Notes under the pieces: generated by a model
What the model was told of the DNA's origin: nothing
Databases searched by the model: none
What the model saw: only the letters and a program-made list of their open reading frames with translations
In this document: in pieces, positions 34,072-46,295 of the stretch
Position numbering within the stretch: the stretch's first letter is position 1
Layout: every line of letters begins with the position of its first letter
Translations under genes and position numbers: made by a program
NCBI RefSeq assembly: GCF_008831285.2
Contig: NC_045149.1
Span: forward strand, 18,989,035 to 19,049,034
DNA from: Nymphaea colorata
Lineage: Eukaryota > Streptophyta > Magnoliopsida > Nymphaeales > Nymphaeaceae
Direction: 5' to 3'
Length of the DNA: 60,000 nucleotides

Positions 34072-34851
34072 TACTTTTTTAAATGGACGATATCCCAAAA
34101 CTCTTTGTCCATACCTCCTGCGACCAAAATCGAGATATTATGAAAATGCAGGCTCTGTTTAGGGATATCAAGTGTCTAATTCGAATGAGATGTACCCTCA
34201 CTGTATTTGATGCATGGAATGGAATGTTCATATATTCGAATTTGGACACAACAAAGAAAAGCCAAACTATATCCAAATCCAATTTTCAAAATTCAAAATC
34301 TAAATCTGATTCTCATCTTAACTTTTTAATTCACAACTAAATTTAAATCCACCGTTTAAATGCACAGTCGAATCCAACCATATTATGATATGTTAAGAAT
34401 CAACTTTCAAAATAATGTATGGATATTGGATTCAATATATTTATTTAAAACTGAATCATAATTGAATAAATATTTGCCTAAAACTAAATTCGATTGGATG
34501 CTATTTTTCCTAAAGGCGAATGCAATTTCTTAATCGAATGTTAGATTTTTTTTTTTCTATATCGGATTTTTTTTCTCCTTTCTTTGGGAAAACCTAGTTT
34601 TTAAGGACAACTAGTACAGCGGTATGGTGCTTCTTGTTCTTGATTCTTCTTTTTTTTTGTGTGTGTTTGAATGGTTACTGAAGCTGCCACACAAAAATGG
34701 ATCAAATTCTTGTGCATCACATTTATCCAATTGCTTAGGTTAGAAATATGATTACTGGTAAATAGTCAATTCTAGCCGCGATCCAGAACTTGACCAAATC
34801 TAGATCCAAATTTGAATGGTTGCCTCTCTTTGGCTTTATTACTTTAAAAAA
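34072..34851 (+). repeat. module M, copy with R5
   Basis: Module M starts TTTTTTAAATGGACGATATC. It includes stretches built on AATCCAAT and AATTCAAAATCTAAATCTG, and ends TTTGAATGGTTGCCTC. Copies are at 44574-45345, 26575-27248 (minus), 55134-55529 (partial) and 578-745 (partial). The frame 34083-34340 is also present in the R7 copy, but the sequence is low-complexity and no domain is recognised. Confidence 0.75.
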
Positions 34852-35118
34852 TTTACCACAATGGGGGTTCTGAAGTGCAACTCATGCTAGACAAGTACAC
34901 AGGTGAAAGGGGTTTGACTGCATGAAAACAACAAACCTCAGCTTCAAATCAATCGACTTTTTCTTATTGGCGCTTACTAGTAAGAGATTACTAGTGAGCG
35001 CTAATAAGCAAAGTCGATTGATTTGAAGCTGAGGTTTGTTGTTTTCATGCAGTCAAACCCCTTTCACCTGTGTACTTGTCTAGCATGAGTTGCACTTCAG
35101 AACCCCCATTGTGGTAAA
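34852..35118. mobile_element. hairpin MITE, copy 1 (267 bp)
   Basis: A 109-base left arm (34852-34960) is the exact reverse complement of 35010-35118. The inner 20 bases pair with three mismatches, leaving a loop of about 10. It opens TTTACCACAATGGGGGTTCT and has no coding capacity. A second copy at 45346-45597 is even more regular. Size, structure and copy number fit a foldback MITE. The superfamily is not clear because the flanks are themselves partly complementary, which hides any target duplication. Confidence 0.8.
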
Positions 35119-36020
35119 GTTTTAAAGTATTATTAGCCATTAGCTTTGATCGCCATTAACAAAGTAGAAGAAGATAATACGTTAAGGTAATGTCCTCATA
35201 AGAACAAGATATCAGCTAGTGTTTTGATTCGAATAAACGTTATTAAAGAAAAGTAATGAGTAATGACCAAGGTTGCCATCGTAATCATACTTATAAGACC
35301 AATGATTATGGCCATTACTCAATTGTATAATACTATTACACATTTAAAAACAGGAAAAGTACTTGTAATTTTAATAATAAAACCTCTAATTAACAATGTG
35401 GTTTCCAATTAGTATAGTAGGTGGCTTTTGTTGGCGCCTTTCTTCGAGTGGATCCAAAATATCTGGCCGATCTGCCTTGACCATAATTAATTATAAAAAT
35501 AATGAGAATGTTGACCATTGTTATGGAACAAAAACAGATTAATCACATGCTAATGAGGCAGTGCCTCGTGGAGTCAAGGAGGACTTGTGAGTGTGTCTGA
35601 AACTAAAACTGCTTTAGGTTGAAAGCACTTTGGTGACTACTACTGACTAGAAATCCATCTTCTGGTAGATTGTGTGCGAGAATGATTAATCATCTCAATT
35701 ATTCACGTCTCTGATCATTTCGGTTCTGGCATCCTTTCTTTTAATCATACACCAATGAAGTAGAAGTGAATCATACGTCTGCTCTTTTACCATTAAAGTT
35801 GCTCCATGCTCTCAAAAGAGCATGAGTTCGACCTGCTTTTTAAGTTTTGCCTACACCTGGATAGCAACCAGAGAGAAAGGAGGAGGAGATGCCATCCAAG
35901 GAGCGAGACTTGGTGTAAGCTTTAATGGCGAAGAAACCTGTTCCGAGAAATAAAATTTTGAAACTTGGTGTAAACGTATTATTTGAAAAAAAAATGCGTA
36001 TAATAATACCCGAGAAATAA
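35119..36020 (+). repeat. composite copy of IR1 arm end and spacer
   Basis: The part to about 35598 matches 8837-9332, and the part from 35599 matches 10066-10510. The 733 bases between them in the IR1 region are deleted here with no obvious overlap at the join (GTGTGT then CTGAAAC). It also lacks some tens of bases near 35715 and 35880 relative to 10160-10400. No gene is present. Confidence 0.75.
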
Positions 36021-36193
36021 GTCAGCCATATAAAATGGCAATTAGACTCGTCTTTTCAAAAAAAACGTCTAAAATAAAAAACGTGAAATAAATGGCAACT
36101 ATGGGGAAGTGTTCTCTCAAACGCCTTCACTAACTTCTTCGGCCAACCAAACACACCCTTTAACTTGCCACCATACCATTTTCAATGGTGGCA

Positions 36194-37138
36194 AGCTTGC
36201 CTGCCACCATTAACTCTAATTCCGATCATTCTGTTTCCATGTTCTTAACATAAATGGTCAGATTTGACAAACTCTGTTCATTTGAGCGCCATTGGAAAGT
36301 GGAATACACCGATGAATCCATTCACATACAACTTGCAAAATTACCAAACATGAATTCCACAAATAAATGCTGAATTGCTGGATTTAGCAGGATGGATCAC
36401 ACCCATCTTGCAACAGCAAGTGCCACAATTAATGGTGACAGTGGAAATATAAAGCCTACTTTTCGACGTGTTAGTAGGTGTAGTCTCTCTTCCTATGAAC
36501 TCCCAAATGAAGAGTATAAGCTCAGTGCATACGTGCTTGTATATGTATAAAATTAAGCATATTTCTTCCAATGCCACATTAAATTGTATATGTTAGTAAG
36601 GGAACTTTGTCATGGCCAGGTTTCAGTACACAAAAGGAAAGAACAATAAAAGCTACTTTATATTAGTAGTGAGAAACGTTAGTAGGTTACGATGGCTTTC
36701 AATATAAGAAATGATGCCTTGTTTTATTTTAAAAAGTAGTTCATCATAATATCTAAAAAAATATCAGATGTAGTTAAAAATACGTCGAAAAGTAGGCTTT
36801 ATATTTCCACTGTCGCCATTATATTGGAATACGATTAGATATCATTATAGATGTTCACCAAACCGGTTTTTCAATTTCTCGAAGGCTTCGTGCACACATT
36901 AATTGTTGCACTTGCTGTTGCAAGATGGGTGTGATCCATCCTGCTAAATCCAGCAATTCTTTTTTTTTTTTTTGGAATTCATGGTTGGTCATTTTGCAAG
37001 TTGTATGTGAATGGATTCATCGGTGTATTCCACTTTCCAATGGCACTCAAATGAACAGAGTTTGTCAAATCTGACCATTAATTTTAAGAACATAGAAACA
37101 GAATGATCGGAATTAGAGTTAATGGTGGCAGGCAAGCT
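36194..37138. mobile_element. foldback element with about 275 bp terminal inverted repeats
   Basis: The left arm 36194-36469 starts AGCTTGCCTGCCACCATTAA. It pairs with 36782-37138, which carries an extra insert of about 85 bases near 36830-36915 and an A/T run near 36960. Long inverted ends around a 310-base centre, without a transposase frame, suit a non-autonomous Mutator-like or foldback element. No clear 9-base target duplication was found. The 75 bases around 36740-36815 recur directly at 37330-37405, probably from an earlier insertion. Confidence 0.65.
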
Positions 37139-37591
37139 CGACTGGAGCTAAAGCGAGTCGAGTTCAAATTAAAACAAACTCGAGCTTGAAAACGAGCGGG
37201 GCTCAGCTCGATTAAACTTAGATCGGCCAATGGAAAATATTAATTAGCATGAGGAGCTCATATTTCTAAACCACTAGTGTCTTTAAATATTAATTGATCT
37301 TGATAAAAACGCTTCCCTGTATTGAATTATGAAATCATCATAATATCTAAAAATATATCAGATGTAGTTAAAAATACGTCGAAAAGTAGGCTTCATATTT
37401 CCACTGTCCGTCTGTCCCCATTATAACCGAATCGTAATACAGTTTACAGGTCGCAAAAAATATATAAATTGCCCAACAAAAAAACTATTTTTTTAAATAA
37501 AACAAGGCACCATTTCTTATTTTCTGCATCTTGTCTAATGCAATAAAAATTTTAGAGTATTTGGAGTTCAGACACTGGTGAAGCCAGTAAT
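37139..37591. other. unassigned, with CTCGAG-rich words and a duplicated segment
   Basis: Words of the type GAGTCGAG, CTCGAGCTTG and CAGCTCGATT (37139-37215) resemble a widespread plant low-complexity repeat. Bases 37330-37405 repeat part of the foldback centre (ATATCAGATGTAGTTAAAAA). Nothing codes. Confidence 0.5.
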
Positions 37592-40500
37592 TCTTGGTTA
37601 AGGAGTGCTAAACGTATAATCAACAGATGGTGGAGAGGCATTAAAACATATGAATTAGATTAAAAATAAAGCTTAAGAGGCTACAATAATACATACAATT
37701 ATATAAATTCATAATGAACCAATGTACAGCTAATTGTTTTTCAATCCACCCTGAAGAAGAAGCAAATATAACTTGTAATATAGCGTATGGGTATATAAAC
37801 CGTCATGAGATATTTGAAAAGCATTGACGTAGGACTATATTGAACTTGACTCTTATACCAACTGTAACGACTCAGTTCAAAACCAAATTGCGCGTTTAAT
37901 AGACAAGGATTCGGTGCATTTTAATCACACCACCATTGCTAGGTCTCGCATTGAACACTTTCATTTTACTTCTCATGAAGGGACCTTCATCTTTTAATGG
38001 ATGATTTGCCGTCTTTTTGCTCTTTTTCTTTTTCTATTTTGGGGCCGATTCTGCTTTTGGCTTTGCCTTTTACCAATTTGAAATCTTACAAGAAAGACCA
38101 AACCAAACGATTGTAGTTTTGGCTTAAGAGGGTGCTTTGTAAAAAGTTAGTCAGCAAAAAGCAAAACAAAAAAGAGATTCACTTATTGTCAGAGTTTATC
38201 ATATAATTAATATCCAACTCCAACAGTCCAACCTATTAGCAAGTGGCACATCCATTCCGTCTTAAGTCTACCCTTACTTTTTATTGGATTGAGATAATTA
38301 GATGAATGCCTTGAAAGAAAGAGAAACAAAAGAAAGGAGTAACTTAGAGGGAATGGCAGACACGCTTTTAAATATCCTAAACGCGTGTTAGGTTGGTAAC
38401 TGCTTAACACTGTCAATTGCATAGAAGTCAGTGATGAAATTTAAAGAAACTGGAAAAGTAAAGAAGGTAGGTTTCTGGTTGTCATAAAGATTGGAATACG
38501 ATTCCCACTTATTTGGACATTTCAACCGGCAGATTTTTGTTCATTCATATCTTAACTGTTTTTTGAAATTCGTTTCTTGTATCTTGAGGAGTTTAGTATG
38601 GCTGATTGAGTTGCATTGGCTAAATCATACATACGCCACAAGAGCGGGAATAGTAGTCTCAAGAGGTGTTTGATTATTTTAGATTTGAAATCCATTGATC
38701 CGACGCAGCATGCTTTTGTTGATATAGTAAAAGATAGATGGTAAAAGTCCATGGTTCATCAAACTAAAGGATCTTAGGTCAGACAAAAGATTCATATGTA
38801 AAATTCTTATTTAATCTTTTTGCCTCGAGAAAAGGTCGGATTTAAGATGAGAGGAGGGAATGACTGATTTTAAATCTACAGTTCTCAAATCATGAAGATT
38901 TTATATGAAAGAATCTGCATGAAACTTTTAGTGATATAGTCTCTCAGCCTGAGTGCAGTTTTTTCATAAACTAAATAGCCCCGTAACTTCGGGAGAAGTA
39001 TACATTGTAGGCCACCATTGCTAGGTCTCGAGATAATTAGGTGCTTTACAGGGTGCTTTTTAAAAAGTTAGTCAGCAAAATGCAAAAAAAAAAAGCAATA
39101 AAAACAGATATAAAGTTCTTATATCTAAGTTGGCCATTAATATTTCATGCCTTCCAAGAAAGGTACTGGATTTGGTAAGAGAATGGTATGGGGAACCCTC
39201 AATTCTAATTTGAGCATTAATGGCTTGTAGGAAAGATGCTGGCAGGCCTTTTGCTTATAATCGAAAGAACAAGCTCTTTCTTTTGTAATTTTTCAATAAT
39301 GGATGCACTTTATTAAAATTAATAACCAAGAGTTTGAAGTGAATTTCTGTTAGCCTGAGAAGTAGAAAATCGTAACAGCATTCTTTTTTTATACGCCACC
39401 ATTTCTCTCTATGAATACAAAGGGTCATCCTTTTTTTTTGTAGAGAAAATAAAGCAGAAATCAACATTAGAACGAGAGAAATGAAATGTTTGCCTCAGCT
39501 ATGAGAAATCCTCGAGCAGCCATGGCAAAGATCAGTTCTGCTTCTCTCAGTCCAAAGCAAAAATGAAAGTGAAGTAAAAAGACGAGAGGAAGAACTTGTT
39601 TAGTGCATGATGAGGCCACGCAAGCAAAAGTTCAGCTTCATTCATGGCACAAAAATCTCTTCATGCAAAAGGTGAAAGGGCAATAGAAGACTAGAAAACA
39701 TCAAACACAATATAGTATCAACTGATATGATCATGAAGTAGGTGATGGATACAAAGTTGGTGTACCATATAAAGAGGAAAGATATGTCATGTTTGAACTT
39801 TGTCCATACTTAGAATGCTGAACCCCACCCACAATAGGTCACAACTGAAATCTCTAGTTTGTTAAACACCGAATTTAGCTGCAAAATCCCTCCTGTAACA
39901 ACAAAGTTATGGAACATCAATGTAAACATTTGTGCCTAACTAATTTAAATCCATTTTGAAATCATGAGTTCTAAAGTGTATCCAATCAAATGCTAAGTGA
40001 AATTAGGGTCTTTTCAAAAAGAAATGGCCTACTTAACATGTTCCACTTCACTTTTGACTAGGTATGTTGTGTGCAACATAGATCCACAAGTGCAACAATT
40101 AAAATAATGTGTCAATGCATGCCTAATGAGCTGAAATAAACAATAATTTAAGGGAAACTATATGCACATGCAAGAAATATAATATAGTCTATCACATAAG
40201 CAAAGCAAAAGCAAGATCATAGCTCAAAACAGTAAAGAAAACAAAAAAAGAATAAAGTCAAGCCACCAAGAGGCCTTTCTTCACCAAAGACAGCATGATT
40301 TGGGTTTTTTCCCAACTCTCTTTTGCCCTAGAATTTGTGCCTTGACCTCCCACAAGTCATCTCTATTTATAGCTGCAGAGAAGGAAGAACTTTCCCTCCA
40401 CAATAAATAAGGACAAAGTTTTGCATGGGAAATTGTGTCACACACTAGACCCTAATTTGCATCAAAGCTTAGGTGAATGTGACACATAGCATCTATATTT

Positions 40501-42530
40501 CATGAAGTAGCTGACATTTTAAGCAAATTTTTGCTAGAAAACCTGATTTAGTTGATCAGAACTGATATCTAATTGAATCCATCTTTTACATTTCAAATCT
40601 GAATCTAACCCAAATCCAACTTTTATATTCAAAATCTTATCAGACAAGAAACATAAAATATCTGAAATTATATATTTAAATTGAAATTTGATAAGAACTT
40701 TGTCTATGCATGCAATATTTCTGTTAAGATTTTTTCATCCAGACCACACAAAATACCGACTCAGGATATATTAATAAAATAAAATAAAAATGTCGCTCTC
40801 TATTTCATTTTGTGGTTGATATGGCAGGATACAGTTTCAGCCTATGCATCAATTTTTAAGGATCCCAATGGGATTTGGAACCCAAAGTGATTCAAAATCC
40901 AATACCTAGATGCATTTGACTTTTTGGGACAGATGTTCTATTATATATAGCCATGATTGGTTACTCTCATTGATTTTGTATAGATTTCTTCAAAATCCTT
41001 GATCTAAGCCTCTTGAAAAGATATACAAGTGCCAAAATTCCACCTGCACTGCATAGAAAACACCATATGTTTGAAACTCTTTCTCTCTCTTAAATTTTTG
41101 GACAGTTTCACTGTTGACTTAAATTATAGTAGATCGGCTTTACGTTAAACCATTTTGCTAATGCTTGGGTTCAAATGAATCAGCAAACTCCACTCTCTCA
41201 CTCTCTTTTTTTCTTTCTAGAAAAAATTGTCTCTACAATATAGGCCTAAACAATAGGTATGAACCATTAAACATGGCATTAAACAATTAAAGAAACAGTT
41301 GAGACCTGCGCAGATCCTATGGCGATTTATTGAAGCATGCTAATTCCACTGAATGGCCAAAAATCATGTTTCAACGTATCAAGCTACCACTATATCATTC
41401 ACCCATGGAGCTCATCTGAAGAATCAACACATAGCTTCAAAAGTGTAGGACTTGCAGCTTACAGTAAACTGTAGTTATAAGGTCTGGGTGTGACTTGTAC
41501 CCTTTAAGAGTTCTTTGATTCTGCCACACTCTCAGCAGTTGCCATTTATAGATGAAGTAGCACACTTCAGAACCAGAATCACGAGCTAGTAACATGCATC
41601 AAAATTTTCTGCTGGTGACAATTTAGAAGAGCAACAATTCTTCCATCGAGAGTTACAGATGAAACGAGAGAAAGATCCTTGGTTCTTAACAGTTAACCCA
41701 AAAATATGAAAATCAAATCATTGAAGTCCTTTCTAACTCAACTCTCCGACACACTGAAAACCACTCCACTACGCTGGTTACTTTGCTGCTTCATATCATG
41801 TAAACAAGAGTTGCTATAAAATGACAACCTATTGAAAATGAAGATAATTAAATGATGCAGAATAAGCTGGTGAGAAATTGACTACCCAGGTAAGTTCTTC
41901 AAGTGCTTCTACTTCTCTCGTAGTGAAAAAAGCAAGCTGAAACATTATGGCTTATTTGGTCAGAGCATTGATCACTAACCTATGGTTCAAATATTGGTGA
42001 AGAATAAACACGAAAGAAGTGATTTTGGTTACATGATAATAATGGTGGTCTGGAGTCTCAATTTCAACTGGTATCTCAACCAATTTTGCATCAAATCACC
42101 TAGAATAGTGACAACCTACTATTAGCTTGGGTTGCCCAATATGAATTTAGATTAACTATTGAAGGAGAGGGTACTCGGCTGCTTCATTTTCTCTCATTCT
42201 AATGTATATTTCTGCAGGGCATAAAATATGTATGAGTGGGCAAGCCATATGCGACATTGATGCTGATATTGATATCACTAGATAGCACTCTTCTTGGTGT
42301 CAAATAAGTTCATTGTATAATGTGAACTGATTAGCAAACTGCAATTTCACATTCATCCGGAGGTGCTGCTATTTATTCTTTAGTAATTTTATTTGAAATA
42401 TTGGTTTATCAAAATAATTTAGAAAAAAAGAGAATAATTCTAAGAAAAAGGAAGATATAAAACAGTAATTATGCACTATAAACTCAAAATCTTAAGTATT
42501 AATCAACTTTATGGAAAAATCCTCACCAAA
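37592..42530. repeat. 4.9 kb direct repeat, copy 2
   Basis: Colinear with 15522-20423 in the same orientation and more diverged from it than the two IR1 arms are from each other. It shares short segments with the IR1 arms (for example the frames at 38207-38422 and 38552-38752, minus). A TA-type difference and small indels occur at about 38030 and 39050. No gene is recognised. Confidence 0.85.
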
Positions 42531-42941
42531 CAAATATATATACCTAAAACTAAAAACCATAATACATATATATTATCAAATAGCTACCATTGAACTTACC
42601 AATTCATAATATTTCTAAAGAGTGCAAAAGCATCAAACTGCAGCACCCTTTCTTTTTTCAGAAAGGGATAGAGATGCCGCCTTTCTAGAAGGCTAAAACC
42701 ACATCTGCACATCCTTTTTGCATTCTCTTGGTCATTGCGTAACAAGTGAATATTTGTCTCTTTTCTTTTTCTTTTTTTTTGGTTTCATTCTTGCTTTTAA
42801 ATCCTCTGTTTTCAGGATTATGTAAGCAAAATTTTCAGTCATTTTATTGCTTAGCCATCAACAAGCAACCTCCTTCATTGCTCATATACAAGTAAGGGCG
42901 AAACGAAAACAAGGTGAGAGAGAAAGAAGGTGGCTACATAA
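39895..42941 (-). repeat. R-family repeat, copy R6 (long form)
   Basis: Minus-strand copy with the TATA-like box at 40363-40372. Unlike R2 it retains the 42531-42903 segment. It ends abruptly at CTACATAA, where it is fused head to head with R7. The five bases CATAA (42937-42941) are common to both parents. Confidence 0.8.
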
Positions 42942-44573
42942 TTAATGTAGATCCAAAATAAAACTCGATGCAAGTTCTTTTTGATGCAAGTCACTAGCTC
43001 GTGATTTTGGTTATGAAGTTTCATAATAATGCTACTTCATCTATAAGTGGAAACTGCTGAGAGTGTGGCAGAATCAAAGAATACCCTTAAAGGGTACAAG
43101 TCACACCCAGACCTTATAACTACAGTTTACTGTAAGCTGCAATTGCAACACTTTTGAACCTTTGTGTTGATTCTTCAGATGGCCTGCATGGGTGAAAGAG
43201 AATGTGATATTCTTCAGATGACCTATATTGTAGAGACATTTTTTCCAGAAAGAAAAAAAGAGAGTGAGAGAGTGGAGTTTGCTGATTCATTTGAACCCAA
43301 GCATTAGCAAAATGGTTTAACGTAAAGCCAATCTACTATCATTTAAGTCAACAGTGAAACTGTCCAAAAATTTAAGAGAGAGAAAGAGTTTCAAATATAT
43401 GGTGTTTTCTATGCAGTGCAGGTGGAATTTTGGCACTTGTATATCTTTTCAAGAGGCTTAGCTCAAGGATTTTGAAGACATCTATACAAAATAAATGAGA
43501 GTAACCAATCATGGCTATATATAATAGAATATCTGTCCCAAAAATTCAAATGCATCTAGGTATTGGATTTTGAATCACTTTGGGTTCCAAATCTCATTGG
43601 GATCCTTTAAAAATTGATGCATAGGCTGAAATTATAACCTGCCATATCAACCACAAAATGAAATAGATAGTGATATTTTTGTTATTTTAACAATATATCA
43701 TGAATCAATATTTTATGTGGTCTGGATGAAAACATATTGATAGAAATATTGCATGCATAGACAAAGTTCTTATCAAATTTCAATTTAGATATATAATTTC
43801 AGATATTTGATGTTATTGTCTGTTAAGATTTTGAATATAAAAGTTGGATTTGGGTTAGATTCTGATTTTAAATGTAAAAGATGAATTCAATTAGATATCA
43901 GTTCTGATCAATTAAATCATGTTTTCTCGCAAAAATTTGCTTAAAATGTCAAGTACTTCATGCAATATAGCTGATATATGCCACATTCACCGAACCTTTG
44001 ATGAAAAATAGGGTTTAGTGTGTGACACGATTTCCCATGCAAAATTTAGTCCTGTATTTATTGTGGAGGGAAGTTCTTCCCTCTCTGCAGCTATAAATAG
44101 GGACGACTTGTGGGAGGTCAAGGCACAACTTATAGGTCAAAGAGAGTTGGGAAAAAACCCAAAACATGCTCTGTCTTGGGTGAAGAAAGGCCTCTTGGTG
44201 GCTCGGCTTTATTCTTTTTTTGTTTTTTTCTACTGTTTTGAGTTATGATCTTGCTTTTGCTTCGCTTATGTGATAGACTACATTATATTTCTTGCATGTG
44301 CATATAGTTTCCTTTAAATTATTGTATATTTCAGCTCATTAGGCATGCATTGACACATTATTTTAATGGTTGCACTTGTGGATCTTTACAGATGTTGCAC
44401 ACAACATACCTAGTTCAAAGTTAAGTGAAACATGTTAAGTAGGCTATTTTTTTAAAAAAAAAACCCAATTTCACTAAGCATTGGATTGGATACACTTTAG
44501 AACTCAAGATTTCAAAATGGATTTAAATTCGTTAGGCACACATGTTTACATTGATGTTCCATAACTTCGTTCT
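42942..44573 (+). repeat. R-family repeat, copy R7
   Basis: Corresponds to R5 from about 32306 onward, with a short internal loss near 43190-43225 (ATTCTTCAGATG is repeated there). The TATA-like box is at 44091-44100. The right end is joined to module M exactly as in R5, so R5-M and R7-M derive from one duplicated unit. Confidence 0.8.
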
Positions 44574-45345
44574 TACTTTTTTAAATGGACGATATCCCAA
44601 AACTCTTTGTTCATACCTCCTGCGACCAAAATCGAGATATTATGAAAATGCAGGCTCTCTTTAGGGATATCAAGTGCCTAATTCGAATGAGATGTACCCT
44701 CACTATATTTGATGCATGGAATGGAATGTTCATATATTCGAATTTGGACACAACAAAGAAAAGCCAAACTATATCCAAATCCAATTTTCAAAATTCAAAA
44801 TCTAAATCTGATTCTCGTCTTAACTTTTTAATTCACAACTAAATTTAAATCCACCGTTTAAATGCACAGTCGAATCCAACCATATTATGATATGTTAAGA
44901 ATCAACTTTCAAAATAATGTATGGATATTGGATTCAATATATTTATTTAAAACTGAATCATAATTGAATAAATATTTGCCTAAAACTAAATTCGATTGGA
45001 TGCTATTTTTCCTAAAGGTGAATGCTTCTTAATCGAATGTTAGATTTTTTTTTCTATATCGGATTTTTTTTTCTCCTTTCTTTGGGAAAACCTAGTTTTT
45101 AAGGACAACTAGTACAGCGGTATGGTGCTTCTTGTTCTTGATTCTTTTTTTTTTTGTGTGTTTGAATGGTTACTGAAGCTGCCACACAAAAATGGATCAA
45201 ATTCTTGTGCATCACATTTATCCAATTGCTTAGGTTAGAAATATGATTACCGGTAAATAGTCAATTCTAGCCGCGATCCAGAACTTGACCAAATCTAGAT
45301 CCAAATTTGAATGGTTGCCTCTCTTTGTCTTTATTACTTTAAAAA
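44574..45345 (+). repeat. module M, copy with R7
   Basis: Nearly the same as 34072-34851, with a few substitutions and shorter T runs. It is followed at once by the second hairpin MITE, as in the R5 copy. Confidence 0.78.
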
Positions 45346-45597
45346 TTTACCACAATGGGGGTTCTGAAGTGCAACTCATGCTAGACAAGTACACAGGTGA
45401 AAGGGGTTTGACTGCATGAAAACAACAAACCTCAGCTTCAAATCAATCGACTTTGCTTATTAGCGCTCACTAGTAAGCGCTAATAAGCAAAGTCGATTGA
45501 TTTGAAGCTGAGGTTTGTTGTTTTCATGCAGTCAAACCCCTTTCACCTGTGTACTTGTCTAGCATGAGTTGCACTTCAGAACCCCCATTGTGGTAAA
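45346..45597. mobile_element. hairpin MITE, copy 2, perfect 122 bp stem
   Basis: Bases 45346-45467 are the exact reverse complement of 45476-45597 around an 8-base loop CACTAGTA. Copy 1 differs only in its centre. A perfect 122-base stem implies recent origin or ongoing arm homogenisation. If transcribed it would give one uninterrupted dsRNA stem, a natural Dicer-like substrate. No protein is encoded. Confidence 0.88.
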
Positions 45598-45831
45598 GTT
45601 TTAAAGTATTATTAGCCATTAGCTTTGATCGCCATTAACAAAGTAGAAGAAGATAATACGTTAAGGTAATGTCCTCATAAGAACAAGATATCAGCTAGTG
45701 TTTTGATTCGAATAAACGTTATTAAAGAAAAGTAATGAGTAATGACCAGGGTTGCCATCGTAATCGTACTTATAAGACCAATGATTATGGCCATTACTCA
45801 ATTGTATAATACTATTACACATTTAAAAACA
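45598..45831 (+). repeat. partial copy of the IR1 arm end
   Basis: Matches 35119-35352 and about 8837-9070. It stops at 45831, where it is fused to a copia fragment. The bases AAACA (45827-45831) are shared by both parents. Confidence 0.75.
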
Positions 45832-46295
45832 ATACCTTGCTTCTTCGAGCTCCAAAATATGAGGTTGCGTCCAAGGCAAACAACATAGCCTCATGTAGAC
45901 CTACGATCATCTGGTTAGCCAGCCCAATCGACATCACTATAAGCTGAGATAGATAGAGAAGCTCAGGGTTGAATGATTAACTCATGAGATATGGTGTGCT
46001 TTAAGTATGTGAGTTTCTTTTTACAGCGTTCCAATGCTCTTCTGTTGGTTGATGCATATATTGGCATACTCTGTTGACAGAGTATGTTAAACTTGGTCTT
46101 GTCATGGTGGCACACTACTGACTACACTCCTATACAAAGTGAGATCATGGAAACAGTGACCTTGATCAGCACTGAGAGGAAGACGTGCCATGGGAGTAGC
46201 AACCGGTTTGGCACCCAACATGTTTGTCTTCTTGAGCATTGAGCAGGTCATTGATATATTTTTGTTGAGAAAGTTTTAGGCCATTGTTTGCTTCC
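45832..46295 (-). mobile_element. Ty1/copia fragment F: end of RT and start of RNase H
   Basis: On the minus strand the fragment reads QKYINDLL-like, TNMLGAKPVATPMAR and a [12 protein letters not shown]-like segment, EEHWNAVK, then AYSDVDWAG, and stops within RNase H. It matches 7329-7620 and 52590-53010. Frames are broken and both sides are cut. It has no LTR and is an orphan internal scrap. Confidence 0.8.

Noticed and set aside
34083-34340. 85-codon frame shared by the module M copies
   Set aside because: Shared only because M was copied recently with R5/R7. The older M copies (27000, 55200) break the frame, and the composition is simple AATCCAA repeats.
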